NCBI GenBank assembly: GCA_039649115.1
Contig: JBBWZQ010000347.1
Coordinates: forward strand, 1 to 14,317
Reading direction: 5' to 3'
Source of the DNA: DATEJJ01 sp039649115
GTDB lineage: Bacteria; Actinomycetota; Actinomycetes; Mycobacteriales; Micromonosporaceae
Length of the DNA: 14,317 nt
This document shows, piece by piece, positions 1 through 5,935 of this stretch. Every line of letters begins with the position of its first letter. Positions within the stretch are counted from its first letter, which is position 1. A program made the position numbers and the translations under genes. The notes beneath the pieces are model-generated. The model had not been told where the DNA came from and searched no databases. It was given only the letters and a program-made list of their open reading frames with translations.

Positions 1-1096
1 GGCTCACCCACTCGTGCACGGCGTCCTCGTTGGGGGCGAACGGCCCGGGCCGGAAATGCGGCGAGGACAGGCCGCGCTGCACCGACTCGCACGCGGCCAT
101 GTCCTGCCGGTTGGTCAGGTCCCAGAAGTCCACCGCGTAGCTGGCGTCGGCCACCCCGGCCGGGACGTACCAGGAGCAGTGCACGTCGGTGCGGTCCGGC
201 GCCACCGGCTCCAGCCGGTGCGCCATCACGTAGTCCGGGTGCAGCGAGACGAGCAGGTTGGGCAGCAGCCCGAGGTACAGCACGCGCCGGGTGTCCACAC
301 CGGACAGGAAGGCCCCCCCGCAGCGGCCGGTCAGGGACATGGTCTGGGCGCCGTCGCGCAGGTCCATGGCGCCGCCGACCCACGCGCCGGGCAGGTCGTA
401 GTTGTCGCCGCTGGCCGGCGGCGACACCTGGCACAGTTCGGGGTGGATGAGCGGGCAGTGGTAGCACTCGTGGTAGTTCTCCACGACCACCTTCCAGTTG
501 GCCCGCACCCGGTACAGGTGCCGGGTGGCCAGGCGCAGGCGCTCGGGCGCGTACGGCGCGACCAGCCCGGCCATCTCCCCCACGTGCTCCCCGAACGGGG
601 CCGCGTCCCCGGTCGCGTTGACGAACACCCAGCCGTGCCAGGTACGCGCGGGCAGCGCCACGAGGCCGTGGTCGGCCGGCCGGAAGGTGGCCACGTCGCG
701 GAAGCCGGGCGCGCCGCGCAGCGCGCCGGCCAGGTCGAAGACCCAGGCGTGGTACGGGCACACCACCCCGCGCCGGTCCGCGGTGCCGCCGTCGGGCAGC
801 AGTTCGTGCCCCCGGTGCCGGCAGGTGTTGGCGAACGCCCGGACCTTTCCTGACTCGCGGGTCAGGAGCACCGGTATGTCCCCGACCAGGGTGCCCCGCT
901 GCGTGTCCCCGGGCGCGAACAGGTCCTCCGCCCGCCCGAGGCACGGCCAGGTACCCGCGAAGAGATGCCGCCGCTCCCACGCCAGCACCTCCTCCGACGT
1001 GTACGCCACGGCGGGCAGCATGGTGGACTCGCCGAACGGGCGCAGCGCCCGCTCCAGTTCCCCCTCAGGTACCGGAGCGACCGGCCACGTATTCAT
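1..1096 (-). CDS. Rieske non-heme iron oxygenase, alpha subunit (3' end beyond window)
   Basis: The first 365 residues are present; the C-terminus lies left of the window. The Rieske [2Fe-2S] ligands are C92, H94, C113 and H116 (motifs TCRHRGH and CPYHAW). The mononuclear iron site is visible as NYHECYHCPLIH, giving H213 and H218, with D332 (in NRQDMAACESVQRG) as carboxylate ligand and E210 in the place of the bridging acidic residue. The NYHECYHC pattern resembles the choline/carnitine/stachydrine monooxygenase branch more than classical benzene or naphthalene dioxygenases, but the substrate cannot be read from sequence. Such enzymes need a separate ferredoxin/reductase, and none is seen here. 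The ATG at 1096 is chosen because GGGAGG lies four bases upstream. It is divergent from the BetI-like tetR gene with a 25-bp gap. An operator-like palindrome lies inside its codons near residue 80 (848-867). Confidence 0.9.
   Translation of the reverse strand, partial: MNTWPVAPVPEGELERALRPFGESTMLPAVAYTSEEVLAWERRHLFAGTWPCLGRAEDLFAPGDTQRGTLVGDIPVLLTRESGKVRAFANTCRHRGHELLPDGGTADRRGVVCPYHAWVFDLAGALRGAPGFRDVATFRPADHGLVALPARTWHGWVFVNATGDAAPFGEHVGEMAGLVAPYAPERLRLATRHLYRVRANWKVVVENYHECYHCPLIHPELCQVSPPASGDNYDLPGAWVGGAMDLRDGAQTMSLTGRCGGAFLSGVDTRRVLYLGLLPNLLVSLHPDYVMAHRLEPVAPDRTDVHCSWYVPAGVADASYAVDFWDLTNRQDMAACESVQRGLSSPHFRPGPFAPNEDAVHEWVS
848..867. promoter_or_regulatory. Operator-like palindrome inside the Rieske gene
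   Basis: The arms TCCTGAC and GTCAGGA flank a 6-bp centre. The inner 16 bp, read on the minus strand, are CTGACCCGCGAGTCAG, identical to the core of the palindrome in front of the FAD oxidoreductase gene (3349-3364 on the plus strand). This matches the size and dyad form of TetR-family operators. Its position about 230 bp into the coding sequence is unusual; it could act as a roadblock or auxiliary site. It could also be chance, because the bases encode LTRESG in a family-typical stretch. Confidence 0.4.
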
Positions 1097-1121
1097 GGTG
1101 CCTCCCAGGTAGGGTCGGCCC
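1097..1121. promoter_or_regulatory. 25-bp divergent gap between Rieske and tetR starts
   Basis: This gap holds both ribosome binding sites: GGGAGG on the minus strand for the Rieske gene (1101-1106) and AGGG on the plus strand for tetR (1111-1114, seven bases before GTG). No room remains for promoters, so each promoter must lie inside the 5' part of the opposite gene. Regulator binding here would affect both genes. No copy of the CTGAC-N6-GTCAG palindrome is present in the gap. Confidence 0.5.
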
Positions 1122-1733
1122 GTGCCCAGGGCCAGGCGGAGAGTGGAAGTCCGGCGCGAGGAGATTCTCGGTGCCGCGGTGCGGGAGATCACCGCACGCG
1201 GCGTGGCGGCCACCCGGGTGGCCGACGTGGCCAGGGCGCTCGCGGTGAGCCCGGCGCTGGTGTTCTACCACTTCAAGACGAAGGACCAACTGCTCGCCGC
1301 CGCGTTCGAGTACGCCGCCGCGCGCGACCTGAACCGGCTCGCCGAGACGCTGGCCCGCAAGGGCTCGGCGCGCTCGCGGCTGGCCGCGGTGCTGCGCCTG
1401 TACCAGCCCTCCGGCGCCGCCTCGCCGTCCTGGGCGCTCTGGGTGGACGGCTGGGCGGCGGCGCTGCGCTCGGCCGACCTGCGCCGCGCCTCCAAGCGGC
1501 TGGACCTGCGCTGGAAGGACGCGGTCGCCGGGCTGATCGCGGAGGGGGTCGCCGCCGGCGAGTTCGACTGCCCGGATCCGCAGGCGGCCGCGTGGCGCAT
1601 CACCGCGCTCATCGACGGCCTGTCCGTCCAGGTGACCGTCCACCGTGGAGTGATCAGCCGGCGGCAGGCCGCGGACCTGGCGCGCCAGCAGGCCGCCCGG
1701 GAACTCGGCCTGGACCCCGCCACCCTGTCCTGA
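1122..1733 (+). CDS. TetR-family transcriptional regulator, BetI-like
   Basis: This 203-residue protein has an N-terminal TetR helix-turn-helix. Residues 12-58 carry EEILGAAVREITARGVAATRV, then VADVARALAVSPALVFYHF with the recognition helix around 43-50 and the usual KTKDQLL after it. The C-terminal part (LYQPSGAASPSWALWVDGWAAAL, then ALIDGLSVQVTVHRG) resembles the BetI-type ligand-binding domain; BetI represses choline/betaine genes, but many relatives control other catabolic genes. The GTG start is chosen for the AGGG seven bases upstream. The gene is divergent from the Rieske oxygenase and convergent with the FAD oxidoreductase, with only five bases between the stop codons. A repressor of both flanking oxidative genes is the natural guess; the shared palindrome core (850-865, 3349-3364) is its candidate operator. 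The ligand is unknown. Confidence 0.88.
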   Translation: MPRARRRVEVRREEILGAAVREITARGVAATRVADVARALAVSPALVFYHFKTKDQLLAAAFEYAAARDLNRLAETLARKGSARSRLAAVLRLYQPSGAASPSWALWVDGWAAALRSADLRRASKRLDLRWKDAVAGLIAEGVAAGEFDCPDPQAAAWRITALIDGLSVQVTVHRGVISRRQAADLARQQAARELGLDPATLS

Positions 1734-1738
1734 ACCAG

Positions 1739-3334
1739 TCATCGCCGGCGCAGCGACCGGCGGTCGGCCAGGACCTGGCGGACCACGTTGCGCCCGGGGA
1801 TGCCGGTGACGCCGCCCCCGCCGTGCGTGGCCGAGCCCGCCTGGTAGAGCCCGCGGATCGGGGTGCGCAGGTCGGCGTAGCCCGCCGCCGGCCGCCCGTG
1901 GAACAGCTGGTCCGGGGTCAGTTCGCCGTGGAAGATGTTGCCACCGACCAGGCCGTACTCGTGCTCCATCTGGTAGGGGCCGATGACCTGGCGGTGCCGG
2001 ATCGAGTCGGTGAAGCCGGGCGCCACCGCCTCCATCCGCGCCACCATCCGGTCCGCGTACGCGGCGAGCTCGTCGCCGTGCGGCTGCGCGTGCCAGGCGT
2101 GCGGCACCCACTGGGTGAACATCGACACGATGTGCTGCCCCGGCGGAGCCAGCGAGTCGTCGAACACGCTCGGGATACAGACATCCGCGAACGGCAGCCG
2201 CGCCGCGCGCCCGCCGACCGCGTCCTGGAAGGCGGCCTCCACCTCGTCCAGCGACTCGGACAGCACGATGGTGCCGCCGTGCACCTGCGGGTCGAAGCCC
2301 GGCCTGCTGGCGAAGTCGGGCAGCCGGTCCACCGCCAGGTTGATCTTCACGGTGCCGCTGCGCGTCTTCCAGCGCCGGATGTCCGCCACGAACTCCGGCG
2401 GCAGCTCGCCCGGCTCGACCAGGCGCAGGAAGGAGATGGCCGGGTGCGCCGTCGTGACGACCGTGCCGGCGCGCACCTCCTCGCCGCCGGCGAGGGTCAC
2501 CCCGACCGCCCGACCGTCGCGCACCTCGATGCGGGCCACCGGCGCGCCGGTGCGTATCCGCGCGCCGGACGCGGTCGCCGAGGCGGCCAGGGCCGCGGTC
2601 ACCCCGCCCATGCCGCCGCGCGGGAAACCCCAGGCGCCGGCCTGCCCGCCGACCTCACCGACGTGGTGGTGCAGCATGACATACGCGGTACCGGCGGAGC
2701 GCGGTCCCGCCCACGTGCCGATCACCCCGGACACCGACAGCGCGCCGCGCATCGCGTCCGAGTCGAACTGGTCCTCCACCAGATCCGCGACGCTCGACGT
2801 GAACAGCCGGGTCAGGTCGACCGCGTCACGCACCCCCGCGCCGCGCAGCTTGCCGAGCAGTGCCGCCTGCCCGAGGAGGTCGGCCGGGCGCCGGCCGCCG
2901 AGCCGGGGCGGGATCTGGTCCAGCAGCGGCCCGACCAGCCGGCCCAGCCGCGACAGCCAGGCTTCCCAGCGCTCGTAGGCCGCCGCGTCCTTGTCGGAGA
3001 ACGCGCCGATCCGCTCGCGCCGCGCCGCCGGATCGTCGGGCAACTGCAGGTACCGGCCGTCGCGCCGGGGGGCGAAGTAGGGGCCCTGCGGGTACACGTG
3101 GTAGCCGTGGCGGATCAGTTCCAGCTCCCGTACCAGTGCCGGCGGGAGAAGACTGACCACATAGGACAGTGAGGTGACGGTGTACTCCGGCCCGAACGGG
3201 TGCTCGCTGACCGCGGCGCCGCCGACCACCTCGCGCGCCTCGCAGACGCAGACCGACAGCCCCCGCTTCGCCAGGTAGGCCGCGGCCACCAGGCCGTTGT
3301 GCCCACCGCCCACCACCACGACGTCGTACTCCAC
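1739..3334 (-). CDS. FAD-dependent oxidoreductase, PYROXD2/phytoene-dehydrogenase-like
   Basis: This 531-residue protein is of the CrtI/PYROXD2 superfamily. The N-terminal dinucleotide-binding motif is YDVVVVGGGHNGL (G9, G11, G14), followed by E32 at the end of the second beta strand for the adenosine ribose and by VVGGAAVSE (36-44), typical of PYROXD2-like proteins. The C-terminal signature GLYQAGSATHGGGGVTGIPG closes the FAD fold. Family members desaturate or isomerise hydrophobic isoprenoids, or are uncharacterised, as most bacterial PYROXD2-like proteins are; the substrate is unknown. The start is set at GTG 3334 because GGGGAG lies six bases upstream; GTG 3340 would directly abut that site, and the 120 extra in-frame upstream codons lack family character. 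A promoter and a TetR-type palindrome lie just upstream. It lies downstream of the CrtC/AttH-like gene, same strand, 176 bp away. Confidence 0.87.
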   Translation of the reverse strand: MEYDVVVVGGGHNGLVAAAYLAKRGLSVCVCEAREVVGGAAVSEHPFGPEYTVTSLSYVVSLLPPALVRELELIRHGYHVYPQGPYFAPRRDGRYLQLPDDPAARRERIGAFSDKDAAAYERWEAWLSRLGRLVGPLLDQIPPRLGGRRPADLLGQAALLGKLRGAGVRDAVDLTRLFTSSVADLVEDQFDSDAMRGALSVSGVIGTWAGPRSAGTAYVMLHHHVGEVGGQAGAWGFPRGGMGGVTAALAASATASGARIRTGAPVARIEVRDGRAVGVTLAGGEEVRAGTVVTTAHPAISFLRLVEPGELPPEFVADIRRWKTRSGTVKINLAVDRLPDFASRPGFDPQVHGGTIVLSESLDEVEAAFQDAVGGRAARLPFADVCIPSVFDDSLAPPGQHIVSMFTQWVPHAWHAQPHGDELAAYADRMVARMEAVAPGFTDSIRHRQVIGPYQMEHEYGLVGGNIFHGELTPDQLFHGRPAAGYADLRTPIRGLYQAGSATHGGGGVTGIPGRNVVRQVLADRRSLRRR

Positions 3335-3343
3335 GCCCACCTC

Positions 3344-3369
3344 CCCTACTGACCCGCGAGTCAGTAGGG
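3344..3369. promoter_or_regulatory. 26-bp palindrome, likely TetR-family operator
   Basis: Two perfect 10-bp arms, CCCTACTGAC and GTCAGTAGGG, flank a CCGCGA centre. The site lies between the proposed -10 (3370-3375, minus strand) and the ribosome binding site of the FAD oxidoreductase, so a bound repressor would block initiation. Its inner 16 bp recur exactly, in the other orientation, at 850-865. The neighbouring BetI-like regulator is the best candidate protein; this is inference. A transcription-attenuating hairpin in the leader is an alternative reading. Confidence 0.6.
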
Positions 3370-3399
3370 ATCGTCCCCCGCCGGTACCCGTTCCGGCAA
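3370..3399 (-). promoter_or_regulatory. Candidate promoter of the FAD oxidoreductase
   Basis: On the minus strand TTGCCG (3394-3399) and GACGAT (3370-3375) are separated by 18 bases. Both are moderate matches to primary sigma-factor -35/-10 elements (TTG---, -A---T). The adjoining palindrome and RBS make this placement sensible, but the match alone is weak. Confidence 0.35.
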
Positions 3400-3510
3400 G
3401 GGGACCGTCCCGCCGGGCCGGGTGATCCGACGTCGCCGGACGCCGCCGGGATGGGTGACCGGAAGTTGTGCGGCCCTGCCGAGTCCGGCATTTCGCCCTT
3501 GCGCACGGAC

Positions 3511-4494
3511 CTATGCCGCGATTGGGACGTCCGGGTGAGGATCGTCCGCCAGGATCTCGAACAGCGCACCGTGCCGCGAGCGCAGCGCCACCGTCCCGCC
3601 CGACCTGCTGTCCACGATGGACAGATCGCACGCGGCAATCTTGGTGTTGAGGCAGTACTTGGTGCCGCCCGGCGGGTTGGCGTAGGCGAGGCACACGAAC
3701 GCCCCGGACGGCGCCTCGATGTGCCCGGTCACCTCGACCCCGTCCGATCCGGTCGCGAAGTCCCAGTGGAAGCAGCCGAACCGGCCGGTGGCCCGGCGCG
3801 CCACGCGCAGCCCGGTGAACGCGTGCTCCCGCCCGCCGTGGCGCAGCACGAGCAGGGTGAACATCGGCGTGCCGAACGGTCCGATCCGGTTGCCCGCGGT
3901 GGCCACCTCCAGGAAGCTGTCCGGCGCGCCGTCGAAGCCGGCGACCTGGCCGAAGGCGTACCGGTCGGTGTGCCGGCTGCCCCAGTTGTGGTTCTGGCTG
4001 CCCAGCCAGCCGTCGACGTCGATGTCCCGCTCCCCCGCCCGCAGCACGCCCTCGAAGCGGGCCAGCGGCGCCCCCACCAGGCTCTTGGCCTTCGGGAACC
4101 CGCCGCGGTAGAGCCGGCGCGGCAGCAGGAACAGGGGCGGCCGGCCGCCACCGTAGCGCAGGTCCCAGGAGACCGGCCCGGCCGCGCCGCGCAGCGCGTC
4201 GGGCCCGAGGCTCGCCTCCCCCACCCGCACCGCGAACGCGTCGGCCGCGAACCCGCAGGCGACCATCGGCACCTCGGTCCTACCCACGACGTGGCGACCG
4301 GTCTCGCCGTCGAAGACCACGGCCCACAACTCCCCCACGGCCGCCTCGGGCCGCCCCTCGGGACTGAAGACGGTGTACCGGAGCCAGCACGCGAGCGGCC
4401 GGGTCGGATGGTTGGCCCGCAGGTAGAAGCTCTCGTAGTGTCCGGTTCGCCGGCCGGGGTCGTACCGCGCCCAGTTGACCCGCTCGGGATCCAT
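3511..4494 (-). CDS. Lipocalin-like protein, CrtC/AttH (hydroxyneurosporene synthase)-type
   Basis: This 327-residue protein has no signal peptide or membrane segment. It is rich in short aromatic beta strands and carries GWLGSQNHNWGSRHTDRY at residues 162-179, reminiscent of the G-x-x-HNWG signature of carotenoid 1,2-hydratase (CrtC), AttH and related double-lipocalin proteins. Family members hydrate, cyclise or bind hydrophobic isoprenoid or polyketide-like substrates, and most actinobacterial copies are uncharacterised. I assign the fold from this motif and strand pattern only. The ATG at 4494 is preferred because GAAGGGA lies about four bases upstream; an ATG 33 codons further up would overlap the divergent remnant. 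It lies upstream of the FAD oxidoreductase on the same strand, 176 bp away. Association of a CrtC-like and a CrtI-like fold suggests a shared hydrophobic substrate, which remains speculative. Confidence 0.6.
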   Translation of the reverse strand: MDPERVNWARYDPGRRTGHYESFYLRANHPTRPLACWLRYTVFSPEGRPEAAVGELWAVVFDGETGRHVVGRTEVPMVACGFAADAFAVRVGEASLGPDALRGAAGPVSWDLRYGGGRPPLFLLPRRLYRGGFPKAKSLVGAPLARFEGVLRAGERDIDVDGWLGSQNHNWGSRHTDRYAFGQVAGFDGAPDSFLEVATAGNRIGPFGTPMFTLLVLRHGGREHAFTGLRVARRATGRFGCFHWDFATGSDGVEVTGHIEAPSGAFVCLAYANPPGGTKYCLNTKIAACDLSIVDSRSGGTVALRSRHGALFEILADDPHPDVPIAA

Positions 4495-4537
4495 GTGATC
4501 CCTTCCCTCAAACACGTTGATCGGCGACGACGGACAC

Positions 4538-4759
4538 ATGGAGGCGCGCCCGTCCGCAACGGTCGGTGAGTTCTCCCGCGGGGAGATCGCCAAGGAACTC
4601 CAGCACGACTACTCCAGCAGCGACACCGGCATCGTACCGCCGGACCGGCGCCGGTCCCGGTACCACTTCCTGGCGCTGTGGGTCACGTTCACGGCCGGCT
4701 TCACCTACCTGTTCCTGGGAGACGAGCTTCTGGAACACGCTCGCCGTATCTTAGGGACC
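4538..4759 (+). pseudogene. N-terminal remnant of an NCS1-type nucleobase permease
   Basis: From ATG 4538 the frame reads an acidic start (VGEFSRGEIAKELQHDYSSS), then DTGIVPPDRRRSRYHFLALW and TFTAGFTYLFLG. This fits the N-terminus of NCS1 purine/cytosine/allantoin permeases: a charged tail, a VP--RR motif and the first membrane helix ending in a glycine. Intact family members run to about 450-500 residues with ~12 helices; here the similarity stops near 4738 and the frame passes without a stop into the DUF2277 gene. No continuation of the permease is seen in other frames downstream, so the body seems deleted. The frame also carries a TTA codon (4751-4753), which is very rare in such genomes. 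It could still be translated as a 166-residue fusion, but this is unlikely. The family call rests on pattern recognition without alignment. Confidence 0.55.
4747..4752 (+). promoter_or_regulatory. Candidate -10 element for leaderless DUF2277 transcript
   Basis: TATCTT fits TANNNT and ends seven bases before the DUF2277 ATG at 4760, the spacing at which transcription would begin on the start codon. Leaderless genes with this layout are common in actinobacteria. No good -35 is visible, as is usual for such promoters. A short AGGG only three bases before the ATG is the competing ribosome-binding explanation. Confidence 0.4.
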
Positions 4760-5038
4760 ATGTGCCGGAACATCACCGAGTTGCGCGGCCTGGAGCCGCC
4801 CGCCACCAGCCAGGAAGTCGAGGCCGCCGCGGCCCAGTTCGTCCGCAAGGTCACCGGGATCGGCCGGCCCAACCCGGCCGTCGCCGCCGCCATGCAGGAG
4901 GCGGTACAGGAGATCTCGGAGATCACCGGCCGGCTGCTGGCCGGCCTGCCCGCCCGTCGGCAGGAGCCCACGACGCTGCCGCCGCTGCGCCGGCCCGAGG
5001 TGCGCAAGCGGCTGGGTCTGGGCCCGCTGAACCCCTGA
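4760..5038 (+). CDS. DUF2277 family protein
   Basis: This 92-residue protein opens with MCRNITELRGLEPPATSQE and continues with AAAAQFVRKVTGIGRPN and a helical C-terminal half ending in basic residues. That is the usual start, length (about 80-95) and layout of the DUF2277 family, whose function is unknown; the family is found in actinobacteria and proteobacteria. The invariant MCRN opening decides the start, against the longer in-frame ATG at 4517 or 4538, which belongs to a permease remnant. It probably has its own leaderless promoter. The DJ-1/PfpI gene follows 70 bases later on the same strand and could be co-transcribed. No membrane segment or signal peptide is seen, so it is likely cytosolic. 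A conserved Cys (C2) next to Arg and Asn is the only conspicuous potential functional residue. Confidence 0.82.
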   Translation: MCRNITELRGLEPPATSQEVEAAAAQFVRKVTGIGRPNPAVAAAMQEAVQEISEITGRLLAGLPARRQEPTTLPPLRRPEVRKRLGLGPLNP

Positions 5039-5108
5039 TCGATCGTGTATCCGCACCGGGACGGGGTACGCGACCCGCGGTAGGTGGCGCGAGACACGGG
5101 GGAACACC

Positions 5109-5699
5109 ATGGCACACGAACTGCAGCTGCAGAAGATCGCGATCCTGGCCGCCGACGGGGTCGAGCGGATCGAGTTGGAGCAGCCGCGCGGGGCGCTGCA
5201 CGGCGCCGGCGCGCGCACCGAGATCCTGTCCATCCACCCGGGCGAGATCCGGGCCTGCCAGTGGGACCTGGAGCCGGCCGGTACCCTCCCGGTCGACCGC
5301 CTGGTCGCGGACGCCTCGCCGGAGGACTACGATGCGCTGCTGCTGCCGGGCGGCACGGTCAACCCGGACCGGCTGCGCATGAACCGGGACGCGGTCGGCT
5401 TCGTGGCGGACTTCGCGGCCAGCGGCAAGCCGGTCGCCACGATCTGCCACGGCGCCTGGACGCTGATCGAGGCGGGCGTGGTCCGCGGCCGGCTGATCAC
5501 CGGCTGGCCCGGCATCTTCACCGATCTCTGCAACGCGGGGGCGGAGGTGCGCGACGAGGAGGTCGTCATCGACGGGCAGTTCACCTCCAGCCGCTCCCCG
5601 GCCGACCTGCCCGCGTTCTGCCGGGCGATCGTCGAGCAGTTCGCGGCGCCGGCCCGCCCGGCGCGGGCCGGGAAGGCGGCGGGGGCCGCGCCGGCATAG
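5109..5699 (+). CDS. DJ-1/PfpI family protein
   Basis: This 196-residue class I glutamine-amidotransferase-like protein matches PfpI/YhbO-type members in length. The nucleophile elbow is ATICHGAWTLIEAG with C113 and H114; the acidic residue at E19 (ADGVERIELEQPRGAL) is in the place of the conserved Glu near the PfpI active site. DALLLPGGTVNPD (75-87) and the RLITGWPGIFTDLCNAGAEVRD segment complete the fold. Characterised relatives are intracellular peptidases or glyoxalase/deglycase-type stress proteins; which activity applies cannot be told. The ATG at 5109 has GGGGGAA upstream. The C-terminal tail (residues ~178-196) is low-complexity Ala/Pro/Arg. It follows DUF2277 on the same strand and is followed by a stem-loop at 5756-5797 that may end the transcript. 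Confidence 0.9.
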   Translation: MAHELQLQKIAILAADGVERIELEQPRGALHGAGARTEILSIHPGEIRACQWDLEPAGTLPVDRLVADASPEDYDALLLPGGTVNPDRLRMNRDAVGFVADFAASGKPVATICHGAWTLIEAGVVRGRLITGWPGIFTDLCNAGAEVRDEEVVIDGQFTSSRSPADLPAFCRAIVEQFAAPARPARAGKAAGAAPA

Positions 5700-5711
5700 G
5701 CGTGTGCCAAT

Positions 5712-5724
5712 TTGCTGAAAGCAA
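5712..5724. repeat. Short A/T-rich inverted repeat TTGCT-GAA-AGCAA
   Basis: A perfect 5-bp dyad with a 3-base centre lies 13 bases after the DJ-1 stop codon, in an unusually A/T-rich patch. LacI-family operators of actinomycetes often have TTGC/GCAA half-sites, so this could be a second sugar-responsive site about 220 bp upstream of the GH94 gene. The short arms make chance a real alternative. Confidence 0.2.
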
Positions 5725-5755
5725 TGATCGCGGCCTGCGTGTTTCGCGGCGCCGT

Positions 5756-5797
5756 GCGCGCCGGTCGGCCCGAGGACAAACGGTTGTACCGGCGCGC
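5756..5797 (+). terminator. GC-rich stem-loop after the DJ-1 gene
   Basis: The arms GCGCGCCGGT (5756-5765) and ACCGGCGCGC (5788-5797) pair perfectly over 10 bp around a 22-base loop. There is no T-tract, as is common for actinobacterial terminators. It lies 57 bases after the stop codon of the DJ-1 gene and before the GH94 promoter, a sensible place for a transcript end. Confidence 0.4.
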
Positions 5798-5859
5798 GTG
5801 CCAGTCGGGACGGGCTGACCTGGCGTTGACGCGCAGGTAACGTAGCCCCGACCGGTTCC

Positions 5860-5889
5860 TTGAGTGAGGCGGACAGGTTCGTGCAGAAT
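5860..5889 (+). promoter_or_regulatory. Candidate promoter of the GH94 gene
   Basis: TTGAGT (5860-5865) and CAGAAT (5884-5889) are separated by 18 bases, resembling primary sigma-factor elements. The CebR-type operator begins on the next base, so repressor binding would cover the start of transcription. Start codon follows after about 40 bases, leaving a short leader with GGGGAG. Confidence 0.5.
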
Positions 5890-5903
5890 TGGGAGCGCTC
5901 CCA
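5890..5903. promoter_or_regulatory. CebR-type operator (CebR box)
   Basis: TGGGAGCGCTCCCA is a perfect 14-bp palindrome and identical to the canonical binding site of CebR, the LacI-family repressor of cellobiose/cellulose utilisation in Streptomyces and relatives, which is released by cello-oligosaccharides. It directly follows the -10 and lies 32 bases before the start codon of a GH94 phosphorylase, so both site and target agree. The regulator gene itself is not in the window. Confidence 0.88.
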
Positions 5904-5935
5904 TATTCCGGGACCGACCGTCGTGGGGAGAGACG

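Noticed and set aside
1734..1738. Terminator between the convergent tetR and FAD genes
   Set aside because: Only five bases separate the stop codons and no convincing hairpin centred there was found.
965..3172. Very long plus-strand open frame (735 codons) opposite the FAD gene and across tetR
   Set aside because: Arg/Gly/Pro/Ala-rich translation with no domain, no usable RBS, and it covers two well-supported genes in other frames; long spurious frames are normal at this GC content.
3341..3694. N-terminal extension of 120 codons on the FAD oxidoreductase
   Set aside because: It has no family character, crosses the promoter and palindrome, and would overlap the end of the upstream CrtC/AttH-like gene; GTG 3334 has a proper RBS.
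4517..4538. Single 173-residue membrane-anchored DUF2277 protein starting at ATG 4517
   Set aside because: DUF2277 proteins start at MCRN; the upstream part resembles a permease N-terminus, contains a TTA codon, and has no good RBS. Kept only as an alternative reading.
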